Source of the DNA: Filobasidium wieringae
Taxonomy: Eukaryota; Basidiomycota; Tremellomycetes; Filobasidiales; Filobasidiaceae
Reading direction: 5' to 3'
DNA length: 64,000 bases
Assembly (NCBI GenBank): GCA_001600055.1
Contig: BCIV01000012.1
Location: forward strand, 620,474-684,473
Under the pieces are notes generated by a model. The model saw nothing but the letters and a program-made list of their open reading frames with translations. It did not search any database and was not told the origin of the DNA. The position numbers and the translations under genes were made by a program. Below are positions 34,201-45,649 of the stretch, piece after piece. Numbering within the stretch: position 1 is the first letter of the stretch; each line of letters opens with the position of its first letter.

Positions 34201-35658
34201 AGCGTTAGGCAAGTGAGATTCGACGAAACTAGAAGGAGGTCTTAGGTCGAGGATCAAAACCTCTCCATTGTCCTTTTCCAAAAGTGGAGGTAATTGCGCT
34301 GGCAACAATGCTTGAGGGATAGTGACCGGTCTGCCTGCCGCGCCCTGGGCACCTGAAGGTTTCGATAGACTCAATCCAGGAGTACTGGAAGTCGAGGTAG
34401 CTCCATCACCACCCTTCACCCCTTTCCCTGCAAGTCCGCCAGGGAGGTTCAACTTGAAAGGCATCCCCGCCCCAGCCGCAGGACGTCCGGGCCCAGAAAC
34501 GGGTCCGAACGGTTTCTTGCTTGCCGTAGCGGTAGCGATCGCTCGATCCCCCTCCGTCTCCGTTGTAGGGGTAGCGGTCGTGCTCTTACTAAGGTTACTA
34601 GGTCCGCTCTTGCTTCCCCTCCTCTTCGCCAGTTTGGCGGCAAGGGAATCGATCCCGAAGCCGGAACCGACCCCGGTGGGGAGACGGGGTGTCATCTCCC
34701 CCGACGACCCGTTCGAGGTTGTCCCCGCGAATTTCACGGCAGAAGAAGGAGTCGTACTTGAAGAATTGGTCGAAGTTGGTAAACTGGAGAACGGATCGGC
34801 CATCCCGTGGGAAGCGATCCCAGGGGTTTGAGCTGTTCCTGACGGCACGCCTGGCCATCCTGGCGGAGCTCTTGAAGGTCCGGGGGTTCCTCCTCCCAGA
34901 TTGAGCAATTCGAAGGGGGCTCCTAGATGAGGTGAGATGCTCCTTCCCTGTCCGTTCTGAGACCCGGGGAACATGAACTGATTACCTCCTCCGAGAGCTG
35001 GAACAGGTGGTCCAAAGGGGGAATGAATCGCCCCTCCAGGTCCGTCTATACTACAAGTCGGTTCTCCGGAGGTAGCGGCGAGATGAGCCCAGGGGGAATT
35101 AGCAGGTACATTCGCAAAGGGTGATTGAGCTGGTAGTTTCGGGAACGAAGAAGAGGGGGAGATCGACCCGCTCAAAGGAGATGTGGGATGTTTACTGGGG
35201 GAAGAGGAAAGATTACCACTGGGAGTATCGGGGAAGGAGGCGGGGGATCGATGTTGAGTGAAAGAAGAGGCGGGATCGTAAGCGACAGAACCTGAACCAG
35301 CGATCGGGTTTGGTCCGGGAAATCCTAGTGTTCCTAGAGACATCTTGCCTGATATCCGTCTGGAGAGGTTGGAAGGTGTTTGACCCATACTTCCCTGTCT
35401 CGAGATCGAGGGGGAAGGGGAATCGGTCACTTGAGGATGAATCGGTCGTTGAGGAGTGGCAAAGGCGTTCCCCGAATCGCCCTCGACGGTAGTCGATGGT
35501 GCAGTGGTCATGGAGCTGAGAGGATCAGAAGGTCGAGTGAAATCGAATCCCGTTTGGTGGCTCAATCGTCTCTCCGCAACTCCCACATCCATCTTGCCTT
35601 CGAATCTAGCCCCCCTCTTTGTCTGCCCAGGATCGTCCATGTCGACGTCTTGCAGCAT
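31257..35658 (-). CDS. Rhodanese + protein tyrosine phosphatase (MAPK phosphatase-like)
   Basis: This large protein (roughly 1,350 residues) resembles the fungal MAPK phosphatases of the Ptp2/Ptp3/Pyp type. The first ~350 residues are Ser/Pro/Gly-rich. A rhodanese-like domain follows (VLILDLRPPSSFVESHLPNA; KEIVIIDQDSPIAAPG) with no cysteine in the active loop. The PTP domain spans about 33110-31580: ITAGVERGSKNR, then YINANFIQPQG, YIATQGPL, CVAWPDFDVPDD with the WPD loop, the signature HC-SAGVGRTGS split by an intron (about 32340-32253), and the Q-loop RMSLVQSLRQYAFVYRAI. A low-complexity insert of about 120 residues sits between the signature and the Q-loop. The C-tail is Ser/Lys-rich and ends NNASKMETD. 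The start at 35658 is the first Met after which the frame is open; an upstream exon cannot be excluded. Confidence 0.82.
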
Positions 35659-36832
35659 CTTGTTGTTCAGGTTTTCAGAAAGACTCCCGGACTGTCTAGT
35701 ACCGAGTAGCCTGATGATGAGTGTACGAAGGAGGTTAGAGGTAGGTCGGGTAGATCTGAGTGTTCGGGGTTGCTCGGTGGGTTGTCACGACCTGGATCTT
35801 TCTTCCAGAACTGACGTCACGAAGAATGGTAAAGGAAGTCTCCGAATCTAGTTCAAGGTTGGTGGTGGACGGTGATGTAGTGTTGTGGCGATGGTGCGAT
35901 GCGAAGAGGAAGATGGTGTATGTATGGCTTGTGAAGGAAAGATATGATACGTCGAGTCGAGTGATACGTCGTCCAGCTAATTATCGTGGAACAAAGTTCC
36001 GCTTGACGTCAATCAATCGAAATATTGATTTCTAATTCGCGCCTTCGAGTCGGTGCAATCCAATGATCCGATAGACAATGATCCAGTCGACTGGTCAGGG
36101 TACTCGATGTCAGTATGCGAAAGGTATCGATCTGAAAGGGAATGAGGCGCTGTCGCTATGTCGACGAATTGAAAATGGATGACGAACGGGCCAAAACGAG
36201 GAGCTAGAGCTGAGGAGTCAATGTCTTGCGCCAACGCGATTGGCGTAACCGAAGCTAAAGCGAGTGCGACACGGGGAACGAATTTATTTACATTCAAGGG
36301 CGGGCGACATGGAGGCAGATCACTACATGGATACAAGCCGCGGGATCATGGACTCTGCCACCTCAACAGGTCGTCTCCCATCAATCTCGTCAATCAACGA
36401 CCTGCAGCTCGCTCTGATTGATCAATCAAACCAAAGTCGTCAAACACGGAGAACGGGGAAATTGAGGATGATGACGACAGAGAGGGTAGGAACCGTTCAA
36501 AAAAGTCACGTGACATCGTCCGGCTGGACGTCGATCAATGATGTCATGGAACATGGAAGGCGAAACACGGAATAGCCTTCCCCCTCGCGCTCGCTTGTTC
36601 GTAGATCCTTCGTGGAGCCACGCACCGACAGAGCGACAGATCCGACAAAGCTAGCAACAACCTCCGGTCCGACGAGATAGGGACAAACCTCTACAGGGCA
36701 TGCGAGCGAACCCACGCATGTACCCAGGTGTACACATGCAACAGACGAGATCACGCATTTCAAAACATTCTTTTTCGAGGTACGTCGTACAAGTTTGTGT
36801 CGCCTTTTTCACATCGACGATCATCAATCGCG
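35659..36832. promoter_or_regulatory. Intergenic region upstream of the PTP gene
   Basis: This is a 1.17 kb gap between the 3' end of GLC3 and the start of the PTP gene, both on the minus strand. It holds no convincing coding region. A perfect TCACGTGA palindrome lies at 36506-36513, about 850 bases from the PTP start. Confidence 0.4.
36506..36513. promoter_or_regulatory. TCACGTGA palindrome
   Basis: A perfect palindromic E-box in the intergenic region between GLC3 and the PTP gene, the second of three such intergenic octamers in the window. Confidence 0.3.
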
Positions 36833-39800
36833 TCAATCGACCTTGGCGAGGACGAGAACGGTTCTGGCAGGGGAATAGACCTGCAACCAGTTCTTCCTCC
36901 CGTTCCACTCCATGGGTGTCGTAAAGTATTCAGAATTCATGGAAACCCGATCGTGACCTCCGAATTGCTTCTCGTCGCTGTTAAGCACCGCTTTGTACTT
37001 GCCGGGGACTTCGATCCCTACTCGGTAGTCTACGAAGGATTGGCTGGCGTGGACTGTCAAAGCAAAGTCGAGGGATGAGCACGACAGACCACATTTGTAG
37101 CGGATTCTGAAACACGATGATGACTTACAGTTGAAGATGAACAGCAATCCAGCTCGCTCGAACACGAGCATCTTGTCCTGCTCATTCTTCAACGATACAT
37201 AAGCCTGACCAAGCGCGATCCCCATCGATCAGCCTCCATGCCCATCCCCATCATCCCATCCCAAAATAAACTCACCTGAGGAGCGCTCAACCACTTGAAC
37301 TTGGTCTCCAAGTTGTTCATGGCCAGATCAAACTCGTACAAAAACTTGTACCTCAACAGCTTATCGTCGACCAAGTTGAACTGTCTTCTGGCATGTTGGA
37401 ACGAATTGCCGTTTCCTTCTCGAGGGAAATCCATCCATTCGGGGTGCCCGAATTCGTTCCCCTCAAAGTTTAGGTATCCTTCTCCTCCGAGGGAATGAAC
37501 GACCAGTCGGATCATCTTATGAAGAGCCATACCCCTATCGACCACCGCGGTCAATTCGCTCAGTTCCGACATGTTGGTATCTGAACCGAGTAAAAGGCAT
37601 CAATACCTCTTGCGTCGCGGCCACTGATTCCACTCTCAGCTACTCACACATCTCCGCATCCATCATCCAGAAAGCCAAAGTCTTATCCCCCACAAGTGCC
37701 TGATCATGACTCTCCGCATAAGCGATGCTCTTCTCCGCATGACGCCTGTTCGTCAAGGTATGCGAAATATTGCCCAGATCCCAGTTCTCATCTGCGGTCT
37801 CTTTCAAAAGCTTGATCCACATGTCAGGGATGGCCATGGAGAGACGGTAATCGAATCCCACTCCTCCTTCAGTGACGGGACGACATAGGGTTGGCATTCC
37901 CGATACGTCTTCGGCGATGGTGATGACGGATGGGTAGAGTTGGTGCAACAGGTCATTGGCCTACGGTAATTCCGATAAGATGTCAGCGATCTGTCCATAC
38001 ATATTGGTCCACCCGCTCGTAAACTCACCAACATCAAGTAGACCACCGCCTCGTTATCCACATCATCCCCAAAGTACTCATGGTAACCTCCAGAGAACCC
38101 AACACCCATCCCATGGTGCTTGTACATCATACTGGTAACCCCGTCAAACCTGAACCCATCAAACATGTATTCGTCCATGTAGTACCTCAAGTTGGACAGG
38201 AGGAAACGGAGTACCTCGTGATTACCGTAGTTGAAGAGACGGCTACAGACGCGATGATCAGTTCCGAACGATTCCTCGATTTCGGTACAGACTCACGAGT
38301 CCCACAACTCGTGACGACCTCGAGCACCCTCATGGAAATAACAATGATCGGTACCATCGAAATAGTTCAATCTTCAATTCGCGCCCGACAAGTCAGCTAC
38401 CAGACCTATCTCAAAAGTCGAACGACTCATCACATACCCATCCTCGGTGTTCTTGCATGCGTGAGAATGAACCATATCGAGCAGAACAATTAACCCCATT
38501 CCATGAGCGGTATCGATCAACGATTTCAGCTCCTCGGGGGTACCTGCAAGAGAGACTCGTTGTCAGATATGATGCGAAATGAACACATACGTCAATACAC
38601 ATACCGTATCGAGAAGAAGCGGCGAAGAAGGAAGTGACTTGGTATCCGAAAGCTGTTCGTACAGAATTGGATCAGTTAACCAGATCAAGCAAACCTCGCC
38701 CGGTCAGCTTACAGGCATAATAAGCGTGCTCCATTACCGCCATCCTGTGTTTCAGACACTCCGTATCAACACAACCATCTCTCGTCAAAGATAAAACACG
38801 TTCCGACCCACATCTGAATACAGTTATACCCAAGCTCCTTGATCCTAGGTAAAAGGTTCTGTTCGAATTCCTTATAAGTTCCGACCTTGCATTCCGGAGT
38901 GGAAATCCCAACTATGAAACCGGATCACAGTCTAGTCAGCGTCCTCGAGCTTGACCGATGTAGCGCTGAAAACAGGCTGACCATGAGCCTCGTAAATCTT
39001 CAACCCTCCCTCAGGAGTGACCTCTACAGGCGTAGATCGCTTGTTTTTGAAAGTGTATCTCTCCTCTTTGGGTGGGTTCCAGAACCTGGCATCGTATATG
39101 GGAGAGATGTTTAGATCTTGAGTGACACGTTGGATATAGGGGGGAAGACGATCTATGGTCGTTCCGTCTGGTTTGGTGAATGAGACCTAAACATGGTGAA
39201 GGAAGCGAGAGGAGGGGAAGAAAGTGAGTTTCAATAGGGGAAGAGGAAAGAGATGGACTAACTTTGATCATGGAATCGTGGGGGATGGCACAAGAACCGT
39301 CAGGTCGAGGAGGAACGTAACATTCGAAAACTCCGAAATCGTTCTTCTTCATTGGGTTAGCAGAATGGTTCCAGCCATCTATGGATCAGATTCCCGTATT
39401 CAGCTCTAATTACCACTTGATCCTCAGAAACTGTATGTTAAAGACTCACTGAAATCCCCGATAAGCCTAGCCTCCGTCGCACCGGGTGCCCACTCAGTAT
39501 ACCTAACCCCGTTCTTCTCATCAACGATCAATCCCCGACTCTCATACCCCTTTGAAAACTTGTCCAATCCACCTTCATTCCTGTTGATGGAATCGAGTTT
39601 CTCTTTGTACAGATCGTATCGGTGTTTGATAGCTCCCTTGTATGGTTCGAGCCTGGATCAAACGAAAGGGGGTTTAGATCAAAGGGTTGTGCAACGGTGA
39701 GTGGCATGGGAACGTACCATGGGTCCTGCTGGACAACGGCCATGCCTGTCACCAAGTGGAGCATGAGTATGATTTCGTTGATCGTAGTTCCTGAGCAACT

Positions 39801-39834
39801 TACTATCGTTTGCGGTTTGAGTTGAAGAGCTCAT
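36833..39834 (-). CDS. GLC3: 1,4-alpha-glucan (glycogen) branching enzyme
   Basis: This cytosolic GH13 enzyme introduces alpha-1,6 branches into glycogen, here about 690 residues. A short first exon ([11 protein letters not shown], start 39834) is followed by exons encoding the CBM48 region ([27 protein letters not shown]) and the catalytic barrel. Catalytic motifs are [20 protein letters not shown] (nucleophile Asp), [11 protein letters not shown] (acid/base Glu) and [14 protein letters not shown]. The protein continues with [17 protein letters not shown] and the C-terminal beta domain ending LVLAKVD. It has at least eight short introns. All expected catalytic residues are present. Confidence 0.95.
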
Positions 39835-41578
39835 TTTCGTAGAGATCCTGTAATCATTCCACCTCGGAATTAGCTTCTTTCCACGGTGGTTCATTCCAAG
39901 AGCTCGAGCATCAAGCCTTACAAGTATGATAGATGCAGACACCAACACTGACTAGATGAATGTTCAAGTAGCTGCAGTGATTCAGGTTATAAAGTCGAGA
40001 ACACGGACAACCGTTTGATGCGCAATTGGAGCCACATTCCGCTGTTCCCCTCGCTCAACAACAACTGACTGGAGACCCACACGCTTGCATCCGCCCCGCG
40101 TCATCATCGGTCAGGAGATCATTACGTACAGGCGGCAGTTGCCCCAGCCAAGCGCATGGTATCGTTCCAGTGGCGAATGGGCAAGGTTCGTGATCAGGCG
40201 ATCAGAGGTCGGACAGCCAAGGTGCAAGGCTCACTACTCGACGAGGTAGCGTCGCAGGCCTCGATGATACGCTTGTCTGCGTTTAACATGCTATCGTATG
40301 AGATTCGACTGAGCGGAGACCGGCCTGGCACTCGCCCTTTGTTATGGATAACGTCAATTGTGTCTCCTCAGTTCCGTTTTTACCCAATCGGAGCTCTGTC
40401 TGATCTGCAGCTTGACTTCAAGTGATTCAATTGATCATAGGCAATTCCTACATCATCTACATTACATGACGCTTCAGCGATCGGATGGGGTTTTACAATG
40501 TGTCACAAGTACTGTACTTTAACACGGGTCCCGAGGTTCGTTTCCTTGGGATGTCGAAACACCAGGCTTGATATGTATTCCTGCAAGCGCACTATGATCG
40601 ATAGTATGGCTCACTAGATCCCCATGAAAACTCCTGCGATTCTTTTGAGAAAGAAGACGTCATGTCGCAAGGTTACTCGGTATCGCGATACCTACGCGAC
40701 AGAGATGCTTGCTGACACCAGACTTTGATACTGAACCATCAACAACAGCCGGATCGCTAGAAGGAAGCAAGAGAAATCTGAAACCCGTTCCCAGAAAGAA
40801 AGATGCAAACAAATCGAAGCTGATAAAGGGGACTCATTCATAGAAAACTGTACGTTCCGGCCAACTTCTGTTTGATCCATCTGACATGTTTCATCTGCTC
40901 TACGTCCACCGATGCAGTTGCCGTCTCCGCAACAATCATTCCTGCGTCAACAACTGCAAAAATCAGTAGCGATGACCTATATGATAGGAGTATTGTCGAG
41001 AGGGACTTGAATCACGAAGAGAGCCGTGAGATGGGGGAAGGGAACGGCTCAGTCTGCAAGCCAGCGAGGACCAACTCGAAATTGCTTTGGCTATAGCGAA
41101 TCCTGCTTTGTCCCACTTCTTGTTTCTCGGAACCACGCGTTCTCGAGACGATCATCCATCGATGTACTCTACAAGGGGTACGCAGATCCTTTTGGTATAA
41201 GATCGGCCTTAGGTCTGTTTACTCGATTGTTCGTCATCTGCAATATGTTAGATGTATCGGGTACACGTAGTATCATTCCGCTCGACGACTCCATATGGTG
41301 GCATATACATAACAAACCTCTCGATAAGAAGATAGAAACGTTGGCCATAGCATACCATCGTAACCCAGATGATCATCGACCCTGTTTCGTATGCAAGACG
41401 AATCAACCTGAAACACCCGTTCACCACAGGCGTCTTCTCTTTTCCCTATGTTTTCACGTGACGCGGATCTCGCCCAGCTCTGGTCGTAGCTGGGATAATC
41501 AAGCGGTCTGAAGGTTCGTGAGCCTTTGATCGATAGCGATAGCACGATATCGAACAATATCACAAAGACATTATCACC
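39835..41578. other. Long intergenic region between GLC3 and bL19m
   Basis: This 1.74 kb region lies between two divergent genes. Open frames in it (for example 41026-41511, plus) lack recognisable domains. A TCACGTGA palindrome at 41454-41461 lies about 120 bases upstream of the bL19m ATG. An ACGCGT lies near 41135. I see no RNA gene. Confidence 0.4.
41454..41461. promoter_or_regulatory. TCACGTGA palindrome upstream of bL19m
   Basis: A perfect palindromic E-box about 120 bases upstream of the mitochondrial ribosomal protein gene. Cbf1-type bHLH factors regulate respiration and ribosomal genes through this core in several fungi. Confidence 0.4.
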
Positions 41579-42267
41579 ATGATTTCTGGATTCCGGAGCT
41601 TTGCTTCTACCTGTCGGATGGGTGTGAGGGGTATGGCGAGTGCAGCGGAAGGTAAGCGGAACTTGACGCCAACTCTGACGAACGAGGACTGATCTCGACC
41701 ACCATCTACCTAGCCTCTTCATCCAGCTCGACCCCCTACGCCTTCTCATCCTCCGTCTCCTTCCCCAAATCGTCCCTCCCCCCCTCGACTCCCGTCCCTA
41801 AGAACCTCTTACACCCAAAGAACGGTAAATCCGTAGTGGACCACGTGAACGAACAACTGCTCCAATCCTACGACCCAGAACATCTCCGTAAAACCCTGTT
41901 CAGCAGGAGGAATCCTCGTCGACTCAAAGCCGGCTCGGTGGTCAGCGTCTCTTCCTATACGGACGCTACGAAAACCCAATCGACCGTCTTCTCCGGGGTA
42001 CTCTTGGGGATCGGAAGGAACGGGGTGGATACGAATTTCACGCTGAGGAACATCGTGAACCGGACCGGGGTGGAGATGAAGTTTAAAGTCCATTCCCCCT
42101 TGATCAAGAGGATCGAGGTCATCAAGGAGGCGAACAAGAAGGGATTGAAGGATTTGAAGAGGGCAAAGGTTTATTACTTGAGGGATAAACCGGGTATCAT
42201 GAATCAGATCGCGACGGCTGTCAAGCAGACCAAGACCGCTCCTGCCGCCAAGTCAACCAAGGCTTAA
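41579..42267 (+). CDS. IMG1: Mitochondrial ribosomal protein bL19m (Img1-like)
   Basis: This is a mitochondrial large-subunit ribosomal protein. A basic presequence (MISGFRSFASTCRMGVRGMA) is encoded by exon 1. An intron (GTAAGC..ACCTAG, about 41652-41715) splits an Ala codon, and exon 2 gives SSSSTPYAFSSS.... The bL19 core is seen in LKAGSVVSVSSYTD, FSGVLLGIGRNGVDTNFTLR, HSPLIKRIEVI and the hallmark RAKVYYLRDKPG. A Lys/Ala-rich tail ends in KSTKA. The assigned ATG follows a CACC context. Confidence 0.87.
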
Positions 42268-42498
42268 GGGAAGGGAGTTGGGACTGCAGACCTAGACAAT
42301 TCAAGATCTGGGTGAAGGGGGACGATCCGATCGATGACGATACATAACAAATATCCGTCTTGTAACCATACAAAGCATGAACACCAATCACCTGCCCTCA
42401 ATGCGAGGGGGGAGGTACAATAAAACAACAAAAATCGAACTGAGCGAATCAAAAGTGATTGAAGTCGAACGTGAAAGAAAGAGGGAAAAAGTCGTAGA

Positions 42499-43786
42499 TC
42501 AGGCCGTGTTTCGTGCCAACCGATCGTTCCCCGCGACATCCTCCATCCAAGCCTTCATCTCCTCCGTAGGGATCGTCTCCATCTTGACGGCAGTCTATCC
42601 CGAGGTAACAGCAGAGAAAGGTTCCCGTCAATCTCTGTTCCCGTCATCGCAAACAGCTTCTGCACGGCAAGACTCACGGCCTCCAACTGTTTATTCGCCT
42701 GAACGACTCGATCTTTGATCTCATCCATACGATTCTTCTTCTTATCCACCTCCCCTGCTAGTCTCTCGCAATCCCTATAAAGCTAGTTATCGTGGGGCAG
42801 TGTATCAGTTTAGGGGAAAGTTTTCGGGATGACGAAATGACGAGAGACGGACCTGGATGTATTCTTCCCGTAATCGAGTCCAAACCGCATCGTACCGCGG
42901 TAAACCATAAGCGATAGTCAAAGCTCTCGGTGAGATATCCGGTCTTCCCTCCCCCCGAAGAACCAGCGTGAGCATTCCGTGACCTCCCCTTTCGAGAGAA
43001 GAAGGAAAGAAACGAATCGACCCACCTCCAAGCATCCTTACAGACCTCCCTCAACTGTTTCTCCCCAGAGACGACCTGTTCCTTCCTCTTTCGAGCGGTC
43101 TCGAGGGATTGATGTAATCTCAAAAGAGACTCGGCCAGTTCGTAATGTTTCATCGTCTCCTGTGCTTGGTCCTGCAACAGGTGCAAGAGGGTAAGAACCC
43201 GAGAGAGAACGGATGGACGTAGGGCAGATGGGAAGGAAACAATGCGGAGGATAGGGGAGAGACGTACCATCATTTTTTCCCGTAGATCTTGTGCTGAGCG
43301 GGTCCAGGCGTCTTCGAATGATTTCTCACGACCTGTTGATAAGTGCGGGTAAGACCGTTTGAGATCCTTTGCTCTGCGGGTCCGAAGGGTTCAGTTAGTG
43401 GTCGGAGGGAAAGGTTCGAGGATGGGAAGGATGATAGGGAATGGAGCAACTCACGTCCATCTGTTCGCTCCTTTCCTTACAGCGACTTCTAACGCTTGTA
43501 GTAATACTCTATGATGAGCCCCATAATCCGGTCCTTCATCATTGACGGCCTGTTTCTCGTTATTCCCTGGTCCATCTACCGGCAGTTCTGACTGTCCCGC
43601 CTCGCTCTTCTCAGTTGCAGGAACGGTGAATGTCTCCTCGACGGCGACTCTCTTTCGTGACGAGTTCGAATCGGAGGGTTCCGTTATTTCGTTCGAGTGA
43701 CGTTTGAGGGATCGACGAGCCGGTGCGTCTTCCGAGGGGAGGGTGGATGGTCCAGCTTCTGGTTGACTGGCTGTGGGAAGGTCCAT
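42499..43786 (-). CDS. NNF1: Nnf1/PMF1-like kinetochore protein (MIS12 complex)
   Basis: This is a helical protein of about 290 residues. The N-terminal 60 residues are disordered (MDLPTASQPEAGPSTLPS). The conserved part starts HHRVLLQALEVAVRKGANRW, followed by an exon with KSYPHLST-like sequence and KSFEDAWTRSAQDLREKMM. The next parts are ETMKHYELAESLLRLHQSLE and then a C-terminal coiled coil (ERLAGEVDKKKNRMDEIKD). Order and spacing fit the Nnf1 family of the MIS12/MIND complex, but the family is weakly conserved and the call rests on pattern. The last exon (TAVKMETIPTEEMKAWMED) joins through an intron with donor GTGAGT and acceptor GGATAG. The stop TGA is at 42501-42499. Confidence 0.55.
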
Positions 43787-44041
43787 ACTGTGTGGTAACG
43801 AGCGAGGGAGTGAGGTAGGTGTTCGCAGTGAGAAGACGCTGGTGACTGGTGATGTTATGAACTGAAGCTTGAAGTAGATGTTTGAATATGTTGACAATGT
43901 TGTCACTTGGTTCAAGAACAGATGAACGCGTGGGAAAGCGCTTTACATCGTCCTAGAGCTGGCGTCACTACACTCGACTTCTCCCCTATTCCTTCCCAAC
44001 TCAACCCAACTCAAATCCAACAGAACCAGCCAACAAACAAC
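43787..44041. promoter_or_regulatory. Divergent promoter between NNF1-like gene and SRP72
   Basis: A 255-base gap between opposite start codons. It contains one ACGCGT at 43926-43931, about 140 bases upstream of the NNF1-like ATG, a plausible cell-cycle box. Confidence 0.35.
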
Positions 44042-45396
44042 ATGGTCCAAGCCCCATTGACCTCGAAATCACGTACCACAACCATGTCCCAACCAAAACC
44101 AAAGCCGAAATCCCCATTCCAACCCAAACCCGCTCTCCCTACACCGGAACGTCTCAAGAAACTACACGCCGGCTTGGTCGATCAGATCAACGAGGGGTAT
44201 TTGGACAACGCAGTCAAGACTTGTCGGAAAAGTACGTCCCGCCATGACCTCGATGGACAAAAGGCTGATCGTTCTTACCCAAATTGACTTGCTGTAGTCT
44301 TGACCCTCGACCCGACCTCTTTATCGGCGTTCAAGACCCTCCTCTTCCTGCTTTTACAGACGGACCAATACCCCCTTGCTCTTTCCTCCTTCACCTCGTA
44401 CCCCCAAATAACCCTCCCCGGCTCCGACGCCAACGCCAACCCCGAAAAAGGGTTCTTGTTCGAAAAAGCCTATTGTCTCTATCGATTACACCGAGAGTTG
44501 GAAGCGCTTGGGTTGATCGATAAGGAACTCGGAGGGAGGGAGGGGTATGAGAGTGAGGAGGGGAGGAAGGTTGGGCATTTGAGGGGACAGATTGTGGGTT
44601 TCTTTCGTTTCGGCTGTTGCGATGGGGATGTCGGGACGGTGGCTGATCGGGTTGGCGGTTGTTTGGGTTGTGTGGTGATAGCTTTATCGGGCGGGGAGGT
44701 ATGAAGAGGCTGAAGAAGTATACAACGAGTTGCTCGCTTCTTGTCCTCCCGTGAGTCCTCTTCTCTTCCCTTCTTACTAAACACGCCCTCTCCATATTCC
44801 TCCAAGCTCACCACGCACTCGCGAAAACGTGTAGGATTCCCCCGAATCCCCCGACATCCAAAACAACCTCCACTCCACCCAAATTCAATTGGAATTCCAG
44901 CAGTCCACCTACCTGACCCAGCTGAGGAACAGCTCGATCGATCTGGAAGCGCTCGAAGGGGAACTGCCCAGTCTACCGAGTTCCAGTCGGGCCGGGGTCT
45001 TAGGGGAGGAGGGGAGTAGGGGGGTCGGGCTTGGGAAGGAGCAAGGGGAGGAGAAGGGGGGGAAGAAGAGGAGGAGGAATAGGTTACCTAAGGGGGTTGA
45101 GGAGGGTGTGGGGGGAGATGAGGATGTGAGTGATGGACTCCCTTTCACATCAATACCGTTTGAACGTTCAGTTGATTCCTTGGAATCTTCCCTTGATCCA
45201 GCCCGATCGATGGCTCCCGCTCCCCTTGAGGAGGTCGTACCAAGCTACCTTGGCTTCGCAACCGACTTTGGGGAAGAAGAAGAAGCAGACGGGCGGGAAA
45301 CAGGTCTCGGGGATCGGGATGCAGGGGAGTACGAATGAGGACAAACAGGCTGCCGGTGGGGGAGGGAAGGGGAAGAAGGGCAAGAAGGGTCGATAG
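44042..45396 (+). CDS. SRP72: Signal recognition particle subunit SRP72, unusually short
   Basis: This SRP subunit binds 7SL RNA with SRP68 and contributes to co-translational targeting. Five exons encode about 350 residues, versus about 600-680 in most SRP72 proteins. N-terminal TPR-like helices (LVDQINEGYLDNAVKTCRK; LTLDPTSLSAFKTLLFLLLQ; LYRAGRYEEAEEVYNELL) are followed by DIQNNLHSTQIQLEFQQSTY. A Gly/Glu/Lys-rich segment comes next, then the C-terminal RNA-binding region with KKRRRNRLPKG and PDRWLPLPLRRSY, and a KGKKGKKGR tail. The middle TPR array expected between the STY segment and the basic region is missing. The 3' intron GTGAGT..ATCCAG joins GDED to PDRWLP in frame. Confidence 0.8.
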
Positions 45397-45649
45397 GGTG
45401 TGATTGGTTGTAGAGCATGACATTGACATTGACGTCGACTGCGGTTCCCCGGATTTAATCGGAGGAGACTCCGCCCGGGTTTGTGCGTTGTCGGGAGTAA
45501 ACGTAGAACCGGGGATTTACTTCCGCTCGGTCAGCGATCACTGTTGCTCCTCGGCTCAGCGATCACTTATAAGCAACAGCGTTCGTTCCTCGCTCCATCT
45601 CACCTCATTTCATCCCATCCCATTCGTTCATCCTCCAACACACACCGCC

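Noticed and set aside
41026..41511. 161-residue open frame on the plus strand between GLC3 and bL19m
   Set aside because: No domain, no convincing codon pattern and it overlaps the presumed bL19m promoter, including the TCACGTGA box.
41273..41749. 158-residue minus-strand open frame
   Set aside because: It overlaps the first exon of bL19m in antisense and is rich in Arg and Ser, as expected for a shadow frame.
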